Part shown: positions 17,309-26,625 of the stretch, in pieces
Position numbering within the stretch: the stretch's first letter is position 1
Layout: each line of letters begins with the position of its first letter
Origin: Thalassomonas sp. RHCl1
GTDB lineage: Bacteria; Pseudomonadota; Gammaproteobacteria; Enterobacterales; Alteromonadaceae
Assembly (NCBI RefSeq): GCF_947387555.1
Contig: NZ_CANDNZ010000001.1
Location: 744,001 to 808,000, forward strand
DNA: 64,000 nt
Direction of reading: 5' to 3'
Position numbers and translations under genes: made by a program
Notes under the pieces: model-generated
Database searches by the model: none
The model's input: only the letters and a program-made list of their open reading frames with translations
What the model was told of the DNA's origin: nothing

Positions 17309-19393
17309 TTACTTTACCTGCTGTCCCGGCCTTTCCCTGGCCAGGGGGCGTTCAGGTAAATGGTCGAGCAAGGTCTGGTATAAAACTTCCGGGGTAATGG
17401 GTTTGGTCAGATGGGCGGTCATACCGGCTTCGCGGCTACGGATAATATCCGCTTCCATGGCATGTGCGGTCATGGCTATTACAGGTAAGTGTTCAAGCCT
17501 TAATATCTTACGTATATGGCTGGTGGCGCTCAGGCCATCCATTTGCGGCATCTGGATATCCATTAAGATCAGGTCGTAGTGGTGTTGCTGTATTTTTTCA
17601 ATGGCAACCAGGCCATTTTCGGCCAGGTCGATATTGATGCGGCTATCTTTTAGAAAACCCTGGGCGACCCGGCAATTTAACTCGTTATCATCGACAATTA
17701 AGATATCAAAGCCGGAGAAATCGGGCGCCGTTGCTTTTTTTCTCCCGGCTACCGTGTTGCTTTGAGGGGGCAGCCCGGGGATTTCTGTTTTTATGCCGCG
17801 ACTTATCAGGTCCTTGGCCAGCGCTTGTGGGGTCGGGGTGGTTAAAATCGTAGAAATAGCATCTACCAGGGTCGACTGGCTCACGGGTTTTTCGATAAAT
17901 TGATGGATGCAGGTGCCGCTTTTTAAGGCATTGTTTTTTGCTTCATCTTTGTCAAAGGCCGATACCATTAAAATCGGCGGTGCTGCCGAGTCATGCAAGC
18001 GGTAAATTTCCCGGGAAGCCTCTAGGCCGTCCATGTCCGGCATACGCCAGTCCATCAGGATCAGGTCGTAAGGGCTTTTTTCAGCTCGCGCCTGTTTGAT
18101 TTTCGCTATCGCATCCATGGCATTATCAACCTGATCCGCGCTGATCCCTAAGGAGCTGAGCATGGCCAGCAGTACCATTCTCGCGACCCTGGTATCGTCG
18201 ACCACCAAAACTTTGAGGTTTGCTACCTGTTGTTTCTCGATCGGTTGCAGGTTGACCTGCTCTTTCGTTAGCCCGAGCCGGGCGGTAAAATGGAATTGGG
18301 ACCCCTGACCCGGCTTGCTGCTTAGCCAGATATTGCCTGACATTAGTTCGGTCAGTTGTTTTGATATTGCCAGGCCAAGGCCGGTGCCGCCATGTTTGCG
18401 GGTCATGGAGTCGTCTGCCTGGGTAAAGCAGTCGAATAAGTTTTGTTGTTGTCCCTGGCTGATACCGATACCGGTATCTATCACTGTGCAATGCAGTACC
18501 AGGTGTTGCTCGGTTTTTGCTTTAATGCGCACTTTCAGGCAGACGGTGCCGATATCGGTAAATTTTACCGCATTGTTGAGCAGGTTAACCAGGATTTGCT
18601 GTAAGCGTAAAGGGTCTCCGATTAATTTCTCGGGAATATCACTGGCAATATCCGTGATCAGCTCTATGCCTTTAAGGTGGGCATTGATGGCGGTTAAATT
18701 GATGCTCTGGCGGATCAGCTCTTCCAGACTAAAAGTGGTATGTTCCAGGGTCAGTTTGCCGGCTTCAATCTTGGAAAAATCAAGAATATCATCAATGAGA
18801 TTAAGCAGGCCTTCCCCCGAGCTTAACAGCTTTTCCATATAATCGAGTTGTTCAGGGTTAAGCTCAGTATTCATGGTGAGCCGGGTTAATCCCAGTACTG
18901 CGTTCATCGGGGTACGAATTTCGTGACTCATACGGGCGAGAAATTCAGACTTGGCGGCGGTTGCCTGCTCGGCTTTTTCTTTTTCGGCCTGGAGAGATTG
19001 CTGGGCTTTTTTATGGTCGGTAATATTGCGGCAGATCCCCAGCAAGCCGATAACTTTCCCCTGGTCGTTATAAATAGGGGATTTGAGGATATCGAGCAAT
19101 ATCGTTTCATTTCCCTGTTTCACCCATTGCTCACGCCTGACGGGGTTAAGGGTTTGTAATACCTGATGGTCGCTGCCGCCGAGCCATGCCGGTCTATCAG
19201 CCTCTGAAAAAAGTTCTTCATCTTTAAAGCCGAGGATTTGTGCGCAGGGAAGCTTGATGAACCGGGCAAAGGCATCGTTGACAGCCTGGTAGTGTAAGCG
19301 GATATCTTTGGCAAAAATAAGATCCGGGCTGGCGTTAAGTGCGCTCTTTAAGAAAGAAATCAACTGTTTATCTTCAGGCTCGATTTCAGCCAT
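17309..19393 (-). CDS. Hybrid sensor histidine kinase (PAS-HisKA-HATPase-REC-REC)
   Basis: Soluble hybrid kinase of 694 residues with no transmembrane segment. Domains in order: PAS with PAC (about 10-135), a short coiled coil, HisKA with phospho-His157 in SHEIRTPM, HATPase (about 265-385; LLNNAVKF, DTGIGIS, GGTGLGLAI), a first receiver (about 395-515; VVDDTR, Asp in LMDWRMPDMDG) and a second receiver (about 565-685; IVDDNE, Asp in LMDIQMPQMDG). No HPt domain is attached, so an external phosphotransfer protein is expected. The ATG at 19393 has an AAGGATCC ribosome-binding site. No partner output gene is adjacent. Confidence 0.92.
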   Translation of the reverse strand: MAEIEPEDKQLISFLKSALNASPDLIFAKDIRLHYQAVNDAFARFIKLPCAQILGFKDEELFSEADRPAWLGGSDHQVLQTLNPVRREQWVKQGNETILLDILKSPIYNDQGKVIGLLGICRNITDHKKAQQSLQAEKEKAEQATAAKSEFLARMSHEIRTPMNAVLGLTRLTMNTELNPEQLDYMEKLLSSGEGLLNLIDDILDFSKIEAGKLTLEHTTFSLEELIRQSINLTAINAHLKGIELITDIASDIPEKLIGDPLRLQQILVNLLNNAVKFTDIGTVCLKVRIKAKTEQHLVLHCTVIDTGIGISQGQQQNLFDCFTQADDSMTRKHGGTGLGLAISKQLTELMSGNIWLSSKPGQGSQFHFTARLGLTKEQVNLQPIEKQQVANLKVLVVDDTRVARMVLLAMLSSLGISADQVDNAMDAIAKIKQARAEKSPYDLILMDWRMPDMDGLEASREIYRLHDSAAPPILMVSAFDKDEAKNNALKSGTCIHQFIEKPVSQSTLVDAISTILTTPTPQALAKDLISRGIKTEIPGLPPQSNTVAGRKKATAPDFSGFDILIVDDNELNCRVAQGFLKDSRINIDLAENGLVAIEKIQQHHYDLILMDIQMPQMDGLSATSHIRKILRLEHLPVIAMTAHAMEADIIRSREAGMTAHLTKPITPEVLYQTLLDHLPERPLARERPGQQVK

Positions 19394-19670
19394 AACCGGA
19401 TCCTTTTGTGAAAATAAATCGTGGCGTTAATGAGGTTCACTTAGCGTAAGTATTGATCATCATTAACAAAATTGCATGGCAATATGGCGTTAGGGTCATC
19501 ATTTACTTAACAAATACGCACAGGCTTGCCGGTGATAAGGCTGCAAGCGGGACCTTGATTAAGGGGGAAGTTTAGGAGCTGGAGCCTGGCGTTTAAGCAA
19601 GATTAAAGAGGCGGATAAACGGGGATAACATTTACGCCTCTGTTGTTGTCAAAGGGTTGTGAAAGGGCAA

Positions 19671-20291
19671 TTAAATGTTTTTGATCTCAAAGTTGCCGCT
19701 GGCGTTTAAGGCTATAGGCACAGTTCGAATGACCGCATCCATATTTAACGGGCCATAGATATGGGGGTACAAGCCGCCGGTGGCGGGTTCCCATTTTACT
19801 TCATTGGTGATCCTGAACTTATCCACCACCATGACCAGCGGCTCTATGGTTTTGGTGTAATATTTATTGGCAATTCGGGTTAACTGATGTTTTGGGGATG
19901 CATGGATAAAACCTTCTTCAGTTAATGAATCCCGCACCAGCTCTCCGCTTTGCTGGGCTTGCTGGTATTCTGCCTTAGATGATAACAGGTAAATATAATC
20001 TTCACTGATGCCGGCGAACATCCGGATAAACAGGGCGCTAACCGCTGCCTGTTCGCTGTCCTGATAAATATAATCGACACGGAATTTACCGGTTAAGTTA
20101 TTACCGGCCCGGGTTTGGCAGACTATGCTGATTTCCGCCTGTGCGGTCCAGTCATTGCGGGCTAACCATAGCGGCGTATTGGCAAAAAAAGTATCACAGT
20201 CTGTTTTTTCAAAGTGATATTCCTGGCCAATCTTAAGTGATGAATAGTGATCGGCTCTGAGTACCGAGTTGATTGCGAGTGATAAAGCCAC
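19671..20291 (-). CDS. DUF952-domain protein with an unassigned N-terminal half
   Basis: Function unknown. The C-terminal half (about residues 97-195 of 206) matches the DUF952 family: YIYLLSSKAEYQQA, the conserved EEGFIHAS segment, LVMVVD and HIYGPLNMDAV. DUF952 proteins are normally about 110 residues and stand alone. Here the first 95 residues form an extra beta-rich domain (HFEKTDCDTFFAN, LTGKFRVDYIYQ) that I cannot identify; LTGKFRV may belong to an acyl-CoA- or nucleotide-binding fold, but this is not established. The ribosome-binding site AAGGAGG lies just upstream of ATG 20291. It is monocistronic, between the hybrid kinase and the divergent diguanylate cyclase. Confidence 0.75.
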   Translation of the reverse strand: MALSLAINSVLRADHYSSLKIGQEYHFEKTDCDTFFANTPLWLARNDWTAQAEISIVCQTRAGNNLTGKFRVDYIYQDSEQAAVSALFIRMFAGISEDYIYLLSSKAEYQQAQQSGELVRDSLTEEGFIHASPKHQLTRIANKYYTKTIEPLVMVVDKFRITNEVKWEPATGGLYPHIYGPLNMDAVIRTVPIALNASGNFEIKNI

Positions 20292-20604
20292 TTTTACCTC
20301 CTTGGTTGCTTTGTCTAGATGTTAAGTCACTATAACCTTACTAGGCAAGCACTTATGCACAAAAGCTTTTATAGGTGGGAGAATATGATTTTTTATTGAA
20401 CATTTTTCGTATAAGTCTATCAATTTACTTTAGAATATATAAACTGAACCCGGATGCGAACAGGGGCACTCCATTGGCGCCGAACGCATGCACTTATTAA
20501 CCAACGGGGGCGAATTGAATACATGAAGGCACAAGCAAACGCTTTTTGCTGTTACGGCGCCATAGGACCGAAAGCATACCGACAGAACTTGCAGTGGAGT
20601 TGTG
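20292..20604 (+). other. Long leader with dyad elements upstream of a diguanylate cyclase gene
   Basis: No gene. From about 20450 to 20600 the sequence is rich in short inverted and direct repeats: ATGCG...CGCAT around a GGGGC...GCGCC core (20454-20491), AGCAAACGCTTTTTGCT-type dyads near 20532-20551, and a second GGCGCC...CGAA-GCAT block (20556-20577) like the first (20476-20491). This suggests a structured 5' leader RNA, but it does not fit the class I c-di-GMP riboswitch core. AT-rich sequence at 20380-20445 probably holds the promoter. Confidence 0.4.
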
Positions 20605-22029
20605 ATGCGTCTTATTAAGTCCTTTCAGCGTAGTATGTTTTTGTTATTCACCCTGGTTGTGATCGCCCTCAGTTATGGTTTTTATCTTGCTATCAGCCAT
20701 ATTGTGGTGGAGCAGAGCCGTATCCATCATCAGTCGGTTGCTCCGGTTTTCTCTTTGATCAACGACGAGTTGATGTATCCCCTGCACGTTTCCCAAACCC
20801 TGGCCCATTCCAGGACCCTTAAAAAATTGATGAATGCCAAGGACATAGATCAAGAAGCCATGACAGATTTTCTCGGCGGGCTTGAGAACAATTTAGGCCT
20901 GTCTTTTTTTGTCGCCAGCGAAAATACCTTGCAGCAATATAACTCTGACGGCAGTGCTTTTGAGCTAACCCAGGGTAAGGTGGAATGGTATTTTAAGTTA
21001 AGAACAGCTCAGGGAAACTTCTTTGCCGAATTAGGGCAAAAAGAAGATGTCCACTTATACCTGGACTTAAAAGTGTTTAATGACAGCGGGGAGTTTCTCG
21101 GTTTTGTTGGTATAGGCAAAAGTCTGCGTCAGTTTTGGCAAAAGTTTACCGAGCATAAGCAGGTTTTTGGTTATGATCTGATGTTTGTTAATAACAAAAA
21201 ACAGATTTTATTATCCTCCGATGAAAATTTACTGGCTGACGGTAACCGCCTGGTGTATTTGCAGGATCTGCCCTGGTATCCACAGGTTGAAGACCGGGCT
21301 GTACGCGGAGAAAGCCTCAACAGCAGTGTGATTCATATTGAAAAAGAAGAGTTTCTGCTTTCTGAAATTTATATCGATTTACTGGACTGGCAACTGTATT
21401 TACTGTCGCCGTTAAAATCGAGAAAAGCAGATATCACCCGCACTTTTGTTATTAATGTTGCGGTTATTTTCGCCCTGATTATTTTACTGTTTATTTTCGG
21501 TCACTTGCTGATCCGTTATTTTGCCCATCACTTTCAACGAACCTTACACCGGGATGCCCTGACCGGACTGGCAAACCGTACCCTGATAGAGCAAAGCTAT
21601 GAAAAAATTATTGATGCCGGTGATGCGTTAAGTGTGATCATGATAGATATAGATCATTTTAAAAACATCAATGATAGCTTTGGCCATAATGCCGGCGATC
21701 AGGTTATCAAGCAGGTGTCTGACTTGTTAAAGCATAGCGTGCGTGAGCTTGATATCGTCGGGCGCTGGGGCGGTGAAGAGTTTATTTTACTCTTGCCGGG
21801 GGCAAAACTATCCCTGGCCCTGGCGGTAGCAGAAAGGGTACGGGTATTGCTGTCGGCCCAGAAAATAGATCACGGTGACCAGCAGATATCGGTGACCGCC
21901 AGTTTTGGCGTGACCTACAGCGAGCAGGATATCGAGCTGAAGAAAGTGGTTGCCGTGGCAGACAAAGCCCTCTATCAGGCGAAGAAGCAAGGGCGTAATA
22001 AGGTGTGCTCTTTGCTTAATTTCAATTGA
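20605..22029 (+). CDS. Membrane diguanylate cyclase (periplasmic sensor, GGDEF)
   Basis: Makes cyclic di-GMP in response to a periplasmic signal. ATG 20605 has GTGGAG about 6 bases upstream; a GTG at 20602 is also possible. Of about 474 residues, TM1 (about 11-31) and TM2 (about 277-302) flank a Cache-like periplasmic domain. The GGDEF domain (about 315-472) shows DALTGLANR, DIDHFKNIND, an RELD inhibitory site and the intact active site GRWGGEEF, followed by ASFGVT and ADKALYQAK. It should therefore be active and product-inhibited. The long structured leader may add control. It is a single gene. Confidence 0.9.
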   Translation: MRLIKSFQRSMFLLFTLVVIALSYGFYLAISHIVVEQSRIHHQSVAPVFSLINDELMYPLHVSQTLAHSRTLKKLMNAKDIDQEAMTDFLGGLENNLGLSFFVASENTLQQYNSDGSAFELTQGKVEWYFKLRTAQGNFFAELGQKEDVHLYLDLKVFNDSGEFLGFVGIGKSLRQFWQKFTEHKQVFGYDLMFVNNKKQILLSSDENLLADGNRLVYLQDLPWYPQVEDRAVRGESLNSSVIHIEKEEFLLSEIYIDLLDWQLYLLSPLKSRKADITRTFVINVAVIFALIILLFIFGHLLIRYFAHHFQRTLHRDALTGLANRTLIEQSYEKIIDAGDALSVIMIDIDHFKNINDSFGHNAGDQVIKQVSDLLKHSVRELDIVGRWGGEEFILLLPGAKLSLALAVAERVRVLLSAQKIDHGDQQISVTASFGVTYSEQDIELKKVVAVADKALYQAKKQGRNKVCSLLNFN

Positions 22030-22403
22030 CGATAAAAGTGCGTGGGTTAAATTACTGCCCGGCTTGTTGTTACCTCTTAGCGGAAATACTTGCTCGCCTG
22101 CCATCCACCTATCACCAGGCACCGTGAGGCGCTGTCTTTTCATCGGCGGCTAAATGTGCAAGAAATAAGGAAGTTTTGTTGTCGGCTTTATTGTACCTGG
22201 CCACTGCTTTATATTACTAACAGGCTGTCATCATTGAAAAAATAGCCTGAGTGTTTTATTCAAACCGGCGTTTATCGACGCTTTCATCGCTGAAAATGAC
22301 TAAGCCTTAAGAAAATGCTGTTAAAAGCTATCAAAAAATCACCGGGTGCTTTATCTTGGGCCCTATAAGAAAATTGACCACGGTGTCGACACTTAGTGTA
22401 AAT
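22030..22403. other. Intergenic region without a recognised gene
   Basis: About 370 bases between the cyclase and the kinase gene. Only short overlapping reading frames without ribosome-binding sites or recognisable protein features were seen. It probably carries the promoter of the two-component operon; no clear operator was found. Confidence 0.4.
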
Positions 22404-24068
22404 ATGAGAATTCACAATAAACTTTTTTTAACGCTTTTTATCTTTAGCCTGGTACTGGTAACCACTTTGGTAAGTCTGGTGCAATGGAGCATAGGTAAGG
22501 GCATGGTGGATTATGTCAATACCCGGGAAATCGAAACATTACAACCGCTAGTGGTTGAATTAGCTCAGATATACAGGAGCCAGGGCAGCTGGCAAACCAT
22601 GGTGGACCAGCATGTCAGGTTGCAAAATATGCTCAGCACCCACCTGGCCGGCAGTGACTTTGCGCCGCCGGGAAACAGAAGAAGCCGTTCGGCCAGGGCT
22701 GAAAACCGTATCAGTAATGATGCCCTGACCGGCAGCAGGCCAGGTATCAATCAGGCGCCTTCGTTTCGCAGACCACCGCAAGCGGGAGAGCCCAGAGACA
22801 GGTTTATGCCGCCGCCGCGGCGCGATGGCCGCCCCCCGAGACCGGGTGAGGCAAGGCCGGGAGAAAACAGGCCAAGGCCAAGGCGGGGAGAGTTTCCTCC
22901 CCAGGGGGATGACTTCAGGCCCCGACCGCCTGAGCAGCAAGGTTTTCGCCCTTCACCCCAAGATAAAAAACTCCCGCCGGGGCCGCCTGAATACCGGGTA
23001 AGTTATGCGGTGCTGGATCGGGATAAAAAGTATGTGGTGGGCGATTATCCGCAAAACCGGGAATATGTGTATACTGAGATCCCGCTGGCGGGAGAAATTG
23101 TCGGTTTTTTGGCGGTATCAAAACGTAATGAACTGACCCGGGGTTATGAACTGGACTTTCTTGAGCAGCAGCAGGATTATTTGTGGTTCATTGCCTTACT
23201 GGTAATGTTGCTGGTGATCCTGGTGACTTTGCCGCTGGCAAGACATCTGGTGTTACCCATCAGGCAATTAACCTCGGGCATGCATAAGTTGACCCAGGGG
23301 GATTACCGGCAAAGTCTGGATTTGAAGCGCCGGGATGAATTCGGCCTGCTCAGCCGTGACTTTAATGAACTGGCCACCACCTTAGAGCAAAATGAAAGCG
23401 CCAGAAAACGCTGGTTAGCCAATATTTCCCATGAATTGCGCACCCCGGTAGCAATCCTGAGGGGAGAATTGGAAGCTATGATAGACGGCATCAGGGCGCT
23501 GAGTCCGGAAGGCATAGCATCCGCCAATCAGGAAGTGATGCACCTGCAGCGGCTTATTGAAGACTTACATCAGCTGACCAGCGCCGATATCGGCGGTATG
23601 ACCTACCGCAAACAAAAGCTGGATTTGGGCGAGTTGCTCTCTAATGAGCAGGTGAAGTATCAGGGCTACCTGGCGGACGTCGGCCTGGCCTTTAAGCTTA
23701 TTGTGCCGGAGCAGGCGGTATGGATACATGCCGATCAAACCCGGTTGTGCCAGCTGCTGGATAACCTGGTGAATAACTGCATCAAATATGCCTCCAGCGG
23801 CAGTCAGGTACGTATTAGCTTGGAACAAAAACAAAAAGCAGCCTGGTTATCTATCGAAGATGACGGCCCCGGGGTGGATGAAAAACACCTGGCGCATTTA
23901 TTTGAACATTTATACCGTACCGATGATTCCCGCAACAGCCAAACCGGGGGCACAGGCCTGGGCTTATCTATCTGCTCCCATATCGTTGCTGCCCATCAAG
24001 GGGAAATTTGTGCGAATCATTCGACCTTGGGGGGACTTAACGTTACTATTAGCTTGCCGATTATTTAA
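22404..24068 (+). CDS. Sensor histidine kinase, BaeS-like, with Pro/Arg-rich periplasmic domain
   Basis: Inner-membrane sensor kinase of about 554 residues. The start chosen is ATG 22404 (MRIHNKLFLT), placing TM1 at about residues 5-28; a TTG at 22356 in the same frame is less likely. The periplasmic part includes a very unusual stretch at about 90-200 made largely of Pro, Arg, Gly, Glu and Gln. TM2 is at about 260-283, followed by HAMP, HisKA with His343 in SHELRTPV, and HATPase motifs NLVNNCIKY, EDDGPGV and GGTGLGLSI. The core is close to BaeS/CreC-type envelope-stress kinases. The regulator gene begins 15 bases downstream. The Pro/Arg-rich insert is absent from typical BaeS. Confidence 0.88.
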   Translation: MRIHNKLFLTLFIFSLVLVTTLVSLVQWSIGKGMVDYVNTREIETLQPLVVELAQIYRSQGSWQTMVDQHVRLQNMLSTHLAGSDFAPPGNRRSRSARAENRISNDALTGSRPGINQAPSFRRPPQAGEPRDRFMPPPRRDGRPPRPGEARPGENRPRPRRGEFPPQGDDFRPRPPEQQGFRPSPQDKKLPPGPPEYRVSYAVLDRDKKYVVGDYPQNREYVYTEIPLAGEIVGFLAVSKRNELTRGYELDFLEQQQDYLWFIALLVMLLVILVTLPLARHLVLPIRQLTSGMHKLTQGDYRQSLDLKRRDEFGLLSRDFNELATTLEQNESARKRWLANISHELRTPVAILRGELEAMIDGIRALSPEGIASANQEVMHLQRLIEDLHQLTSADIGGMTYRKQKLDLGELLSNEQVKYQGYLADVGLAFKLIVPEQAVWIHADQTRLCQLLDNLVNNCIKYASSGSQVRISLEQKQKAAWLSIEDDGPGVDEKHLAHLFEHLYRTDDSRNSQTGGTGLGLSICSHIVAAHQGEICANHSTLGGLNVTISLPII

Positions 24069-24083
24069 ATTTTTCTGAAAAAT

Positions 24084-24755
24084 ATGCAACTAAATAGTAT
24101 TTTAATTGTTGAAGACCAGATCAAACTGGCCCAGTTATTGGCGGATTACTTTAGCCAGTCACAATTCCAGCCCCATTGCCTGCATGACGGTAATGAGGTG
24201 ATCCCCTGGGTTAAAGCACATCAAGTCGATGCCATAGTGTTAGATGTTATGCTGCCCGGAAAAGACGGCATGCAAATCTGTAAAGAAATTCGCCAGTTTT
24301 CCAATGTGCCTATCTTGATGGTTACGGCAAGGGTGGAAGAAATCGATCGTCTGCTCGGGCTGGAGCTCGGGGCTGACGATTATATCTGTAAACCTTTTAG
24401 TCCCAGGGAAGTGGTGGCCAGGGTTAAAGCCGTGCTGCGCAGGACCCAGACGGTTGAAGCCCCGGGTAAGCAACTTGAACTTGATGATGAGCGTTATCAG
24501 GCCAGCTATAACGGTCAGACCTTAGCGCTAACCGCGGTTGAATTTCAGTTGTTGAAACCGCTAAGCCGTGAGCCGGGACGGATATTTTCCCGGGAACAGC
24601 TGATGCGCAGCATGTATAATGATGACCGTATTGTCAGCGATCGTACCATTGACAGCCATATCAAAAAATTACGTAAAAAACTCACCGATATCAGTCCGGA
24701 TCAGGAGTTGATCCAGTCGGTTTATGGTGTGGGTTATCGTTTGATCAGCGAATAA
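24084..24755 (+). CDS. OmpR/PhoB-family response regulator (BaeR-like)
   Basis: DNA-binding partner of the preceding kinase. The 223 residues contain a receiver (3-115; VEDQ acidic pair, phospho-acceptor Asp54 in VLDVMLPG, Lys in CKPFSP) and a winged-helix domain (about 128-222; [42 protein letters not shown]). Both halves are close to Bae[11 protein letters not shown] replaces the more common LL-x-L-x-x-x-PG spacing, a small difference. It lies 15 bases after the kinase gene. A GC-rich hairpin follows at 24763-24790. Confidence 0.9.
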   Translation: MQLNSILIVEDQIKLAQLLADYFSQSQFQPHCLHDGNEVIPWVKAHQVDAIVLDVMLPGKDGMQICKEIRQFSNVPILMVTARVEEIDRLLGLELGADDYICKPFSPREVVARVKAVLRRTQTVEAPGKQLELDDERYQASYNGQTLALTAVEFQLLKPLSREPGRIFSREQLMRSMYNDDRIVSDRTIDSHIKKLRKKLTDISPDQELIQSVYGVGYRLISE

Positions 24756-24762
24756 AGATAGT

Positions 24763-24790
24763 GCCGGGAGCCGTTATATAAACTCCCGGC
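24763..24790 (+). terminator. Hairpin after the BaeSR-like pair
   Basis: GCCGGGAG and CTCCCGGC form a perfect 8-bp stem with a 12-base loop right after the regulator stop. It lacks a T-tract, so intrinsic termination is uncertain. Confidence 0.5.
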
Positions 24791-25216
24791 CATTAAGCTT
24801 GCCTGACTTGATGGCCCAATTGATGTGTTCTGGCGGTTGTTATATCTTAATATTGCTCCGTAACTCTCCCCCCGGGGGAAAATTAAAGGTTTCTATCACG
24901 CCGCTATACTATGCCTGTTTTTGGTCACAGGATAAAAGTTGGCCGCTTTATCGGCGAATGCTGTTGCTATATAATTGAGTATTGAGCTGATTTCAAGCTG
25001 TGCCGGTTGCTCAGGCCGGTTGTTCAGGCCGTTGTATCCCCGGGGCTCATCAGCTTTCAACTCGCCACTTCCCGGACAAACCGACGCCACTCATCAGCCG
25101 TACCAGTTTTTTCCCGGGACTGCCGTTGAAAAATTCAGCTTGTTATTGATGCTAAAACTTATGTTTGTCCCTGGTTTAAAGGGGTTAGTCTCCTGTTGAA
25201 AGTGCAATGCAGCGGG
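24791..25216. other. Intergenic region, no gene seen
   Basis: About 425 bases between the convergent response-regulator and EF-hand genes. Overlapping short frames on both strands show no ribosome-binding site or recognisable protein character. No repeat family or promoter was identified. Confidence 0.4.
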
Positions 25217-25516
25217 TTAGTTTCTGGGTCTTCTTGGCGGCTTATGATTGGTTAATTCGGTTTCTGTGATAATACCGTCGCCGTTGCTGTCGATATGATT
25301 AAAGATGGTTTCATGATCGCCGCGCGGCACCGGATGTTGGCTGAATTCATCTAAAGTTACGCTGCTATCGCCATCTAAGTCAAGTTGGCTGAACTGTGGT
25401 GGTCCACGTCTTTCGTTGCGGTCATTTTGTCCGTAATCGCCATCTGCGCCGTAACTCACCTGGGAGCATAATATCAGGCTAAGCAAGGGGATTAGTTTCG
25501 TGCTGTGAGTTTTCAT
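25217..25516 (-). CDS. Small secreted EF-hand protein
   Basis: Predicted periplasmic calcium-binding protein of 99 residues. The start chosen is ATG 25516, which has an AAGGA ribosome-binding site and begins the signal peptide MKTHSTKLIPLLSLILC; longer in-frame starts lack this. Two EF-hand loops are visible: DLDGDSSVTLDEF and DSNGDGIITETEL, both with the Asp, Gly and final acidic residues needed for Ca2+ binding. The C-terminus PPRRPRN and the segment NERRGPPQ are Pro/Arg-rich, echoing the periplasmic part of the nearby BaeS-like kinase. It is convergent with that pair, so any functional link is inference. Confidence 0.82.
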   Translation of the reverse strand: MKTHSTKLIPLLSLILCSQVSYGADGDYGQNDRNERRGPPQFSQLDLDGDSSVTLDEFSQHPVPRGDHETIFNHIDSNGDGIITETELTNHKPPRRPRN

Positions 25517-25806
25517 CTTACTGTTCCTTCTTGTGTTAAAGGTGTGGTTATTTTGATCGGGGAAATCTCCCGGTAACGAAATTAGTGTATGGGACAAATG
25601 TTTAAGAAATGTGCAAAAAAAGAGAAAGCTGTGTAAAGTTGATTAAAGATGCTTATTTTGTCTGATGGGGAAATTTTATCCGTTACAGGGCTTTAGTTGT
25701 GAGCATGGGGCAAAGTGGCACGATAAAATGCCGCTTACAGGGTAAAGACTCCCGTTTTTGCTTGCGTAACGCCCGCTATTAGTTAATTATTACGCTAATT
25801 TATTCC

Positions 25807-25828
25807 TTGTCATAAAAGTGTCATCTAA
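25807..25828 (+). promoter_or_regulatory. Pho box upstream of phoB
   Basis: Two adjacent 11-bp direct repeats, TTGTCATAAAA and GTGTCATCTAA, match the PhoB half-site (CTGTCATAWAW). They lie about 100 bases upstream of the phoB start, so phoBR is probably autoregulated under phosphate starvation. Confidence 0.8.
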
Positions 25829-25925
25829 TTTAAGCACAATGGCTTTGAGGAGTGTGGTTGTAGCTTATTGCTGCCAAGCACTTGCCTATTACTTGCTTAA
25901 AATAAAAATTTATCAGGAAATTTGT

Positions 25926-26621
25926 ATGAACCGACAAATTTTGGTTGTTGAAGACGAAGCACCAATCAGGGAAATGATCACCTTTGTATTAGAGCAAAAT
26001 GGCTTCAATACCATAGAAGCCCAGGATTATGAGCAGGCGATGTCTAAAATTGGCGAGCCTTATCCTGATCTGATTTTGCTGGACTGGATGTTGCCCGGCG
26101 GCACCGGGGTTAAGCTGGCAAAAAGCTTAAAGTTGAATGAATATACCCGTAATATTCCCATTATCATGCTCACGGCGCGCACCGATGAAGATGATAAGGT
26201 TAAAGGGTTTGATGCCGGCGTTGACGATTATGTCACTAAACCTTTTTCACCCAAAGAGCTGATTGCCCGCATTAAAGCGGTGATCCGCCGGGTTTCCCCC
26301 ACGGCACTGGAAGAAGCGATTGAATTTCACGGCATGAAACTTGACCCTGTGGCACACCGTGTTTCGATCAATAATGCCAATTTAGACTTAGGTCCGACCG
26401 AATTCCGCTTGTTGCACTTTTTTATGACCCATACCGAGCGTGTCTATAGCCGCGAACAGCTGCTGGACAATGTCTGGGGCACCAATGTTTATGTCGAAGA
26501 CCGTACCGTCGATGTGCATATCAGGCGTTTGCGTAAGGCGATCACCGGGCACGGGCATGAAAACTTTATTCAAACGGTACGCGGTTCAGGCTACCGATTT
26601 TCCGGGAAATTAACTAGTTAG
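25926..26621 (+). CDS. phoB: Phosphate regulon response regulator PhoB
   Basis: Transcriptional activator of phosphate-starvation genes. From ATG 25926 (CAGGAAA ribosome-binding site) it has 231 residues, the usual size. The receiver carries [11 protein letters not shown], phospho-acceptor Asp53 in LLDWMLPGG and TKPFSPKEL. The winged-helix domain (about 130-228) has [37 protein letters not shown] and VRGSGYRF, all characteristic of PhoB rather than other OmpR-family proteins. An upstream in-frame start at 25818 lies within the Pho box and is rejected. phoR follows 4 bases later. Confidence 0.96.
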   Translation: MNRQILVVEDEAPIREMITFVLEQNGFNTIEAQDYEQAMSKIGEPYPDLILLDWMLPGGTGVKLAKSLKLNEYTRNIPIIMLTARTDEDDKVKGFDAGVDDYVTKPFSPKELIARIKAVIRRVSPTALEEAIEFHGMKLDPVAHRVSINNANLDLGPTEFRLLHFFMTHTERVYSREQLLDNVWGTNVYVEDRTVDVHIRRLRKAITGHGHENFIQTVRGSGYRFSGKLTS

Positions 26622-26625
26622 GCTT

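Noticed and set aside
20454-20560. Class I c-di-GMP riboswitch or tmRNA-like start (GGGGGCGA)
   Set aside because: GCACA-GCAAAC recalls the c-di-GMP-I core but the second GACGCAAAGCC element is absent; no tmRNA tag frame or tRNA-like end is seen.
25715-25735. Possible sigma-54 promoter (TGGCACGATAAAATGCC)
   Set aside because: The -24 element fits, but the GC of the -12 element is one base too far and the TT is missing; no gene starts suitably downstream, as phoB uses a Pho box promoter.
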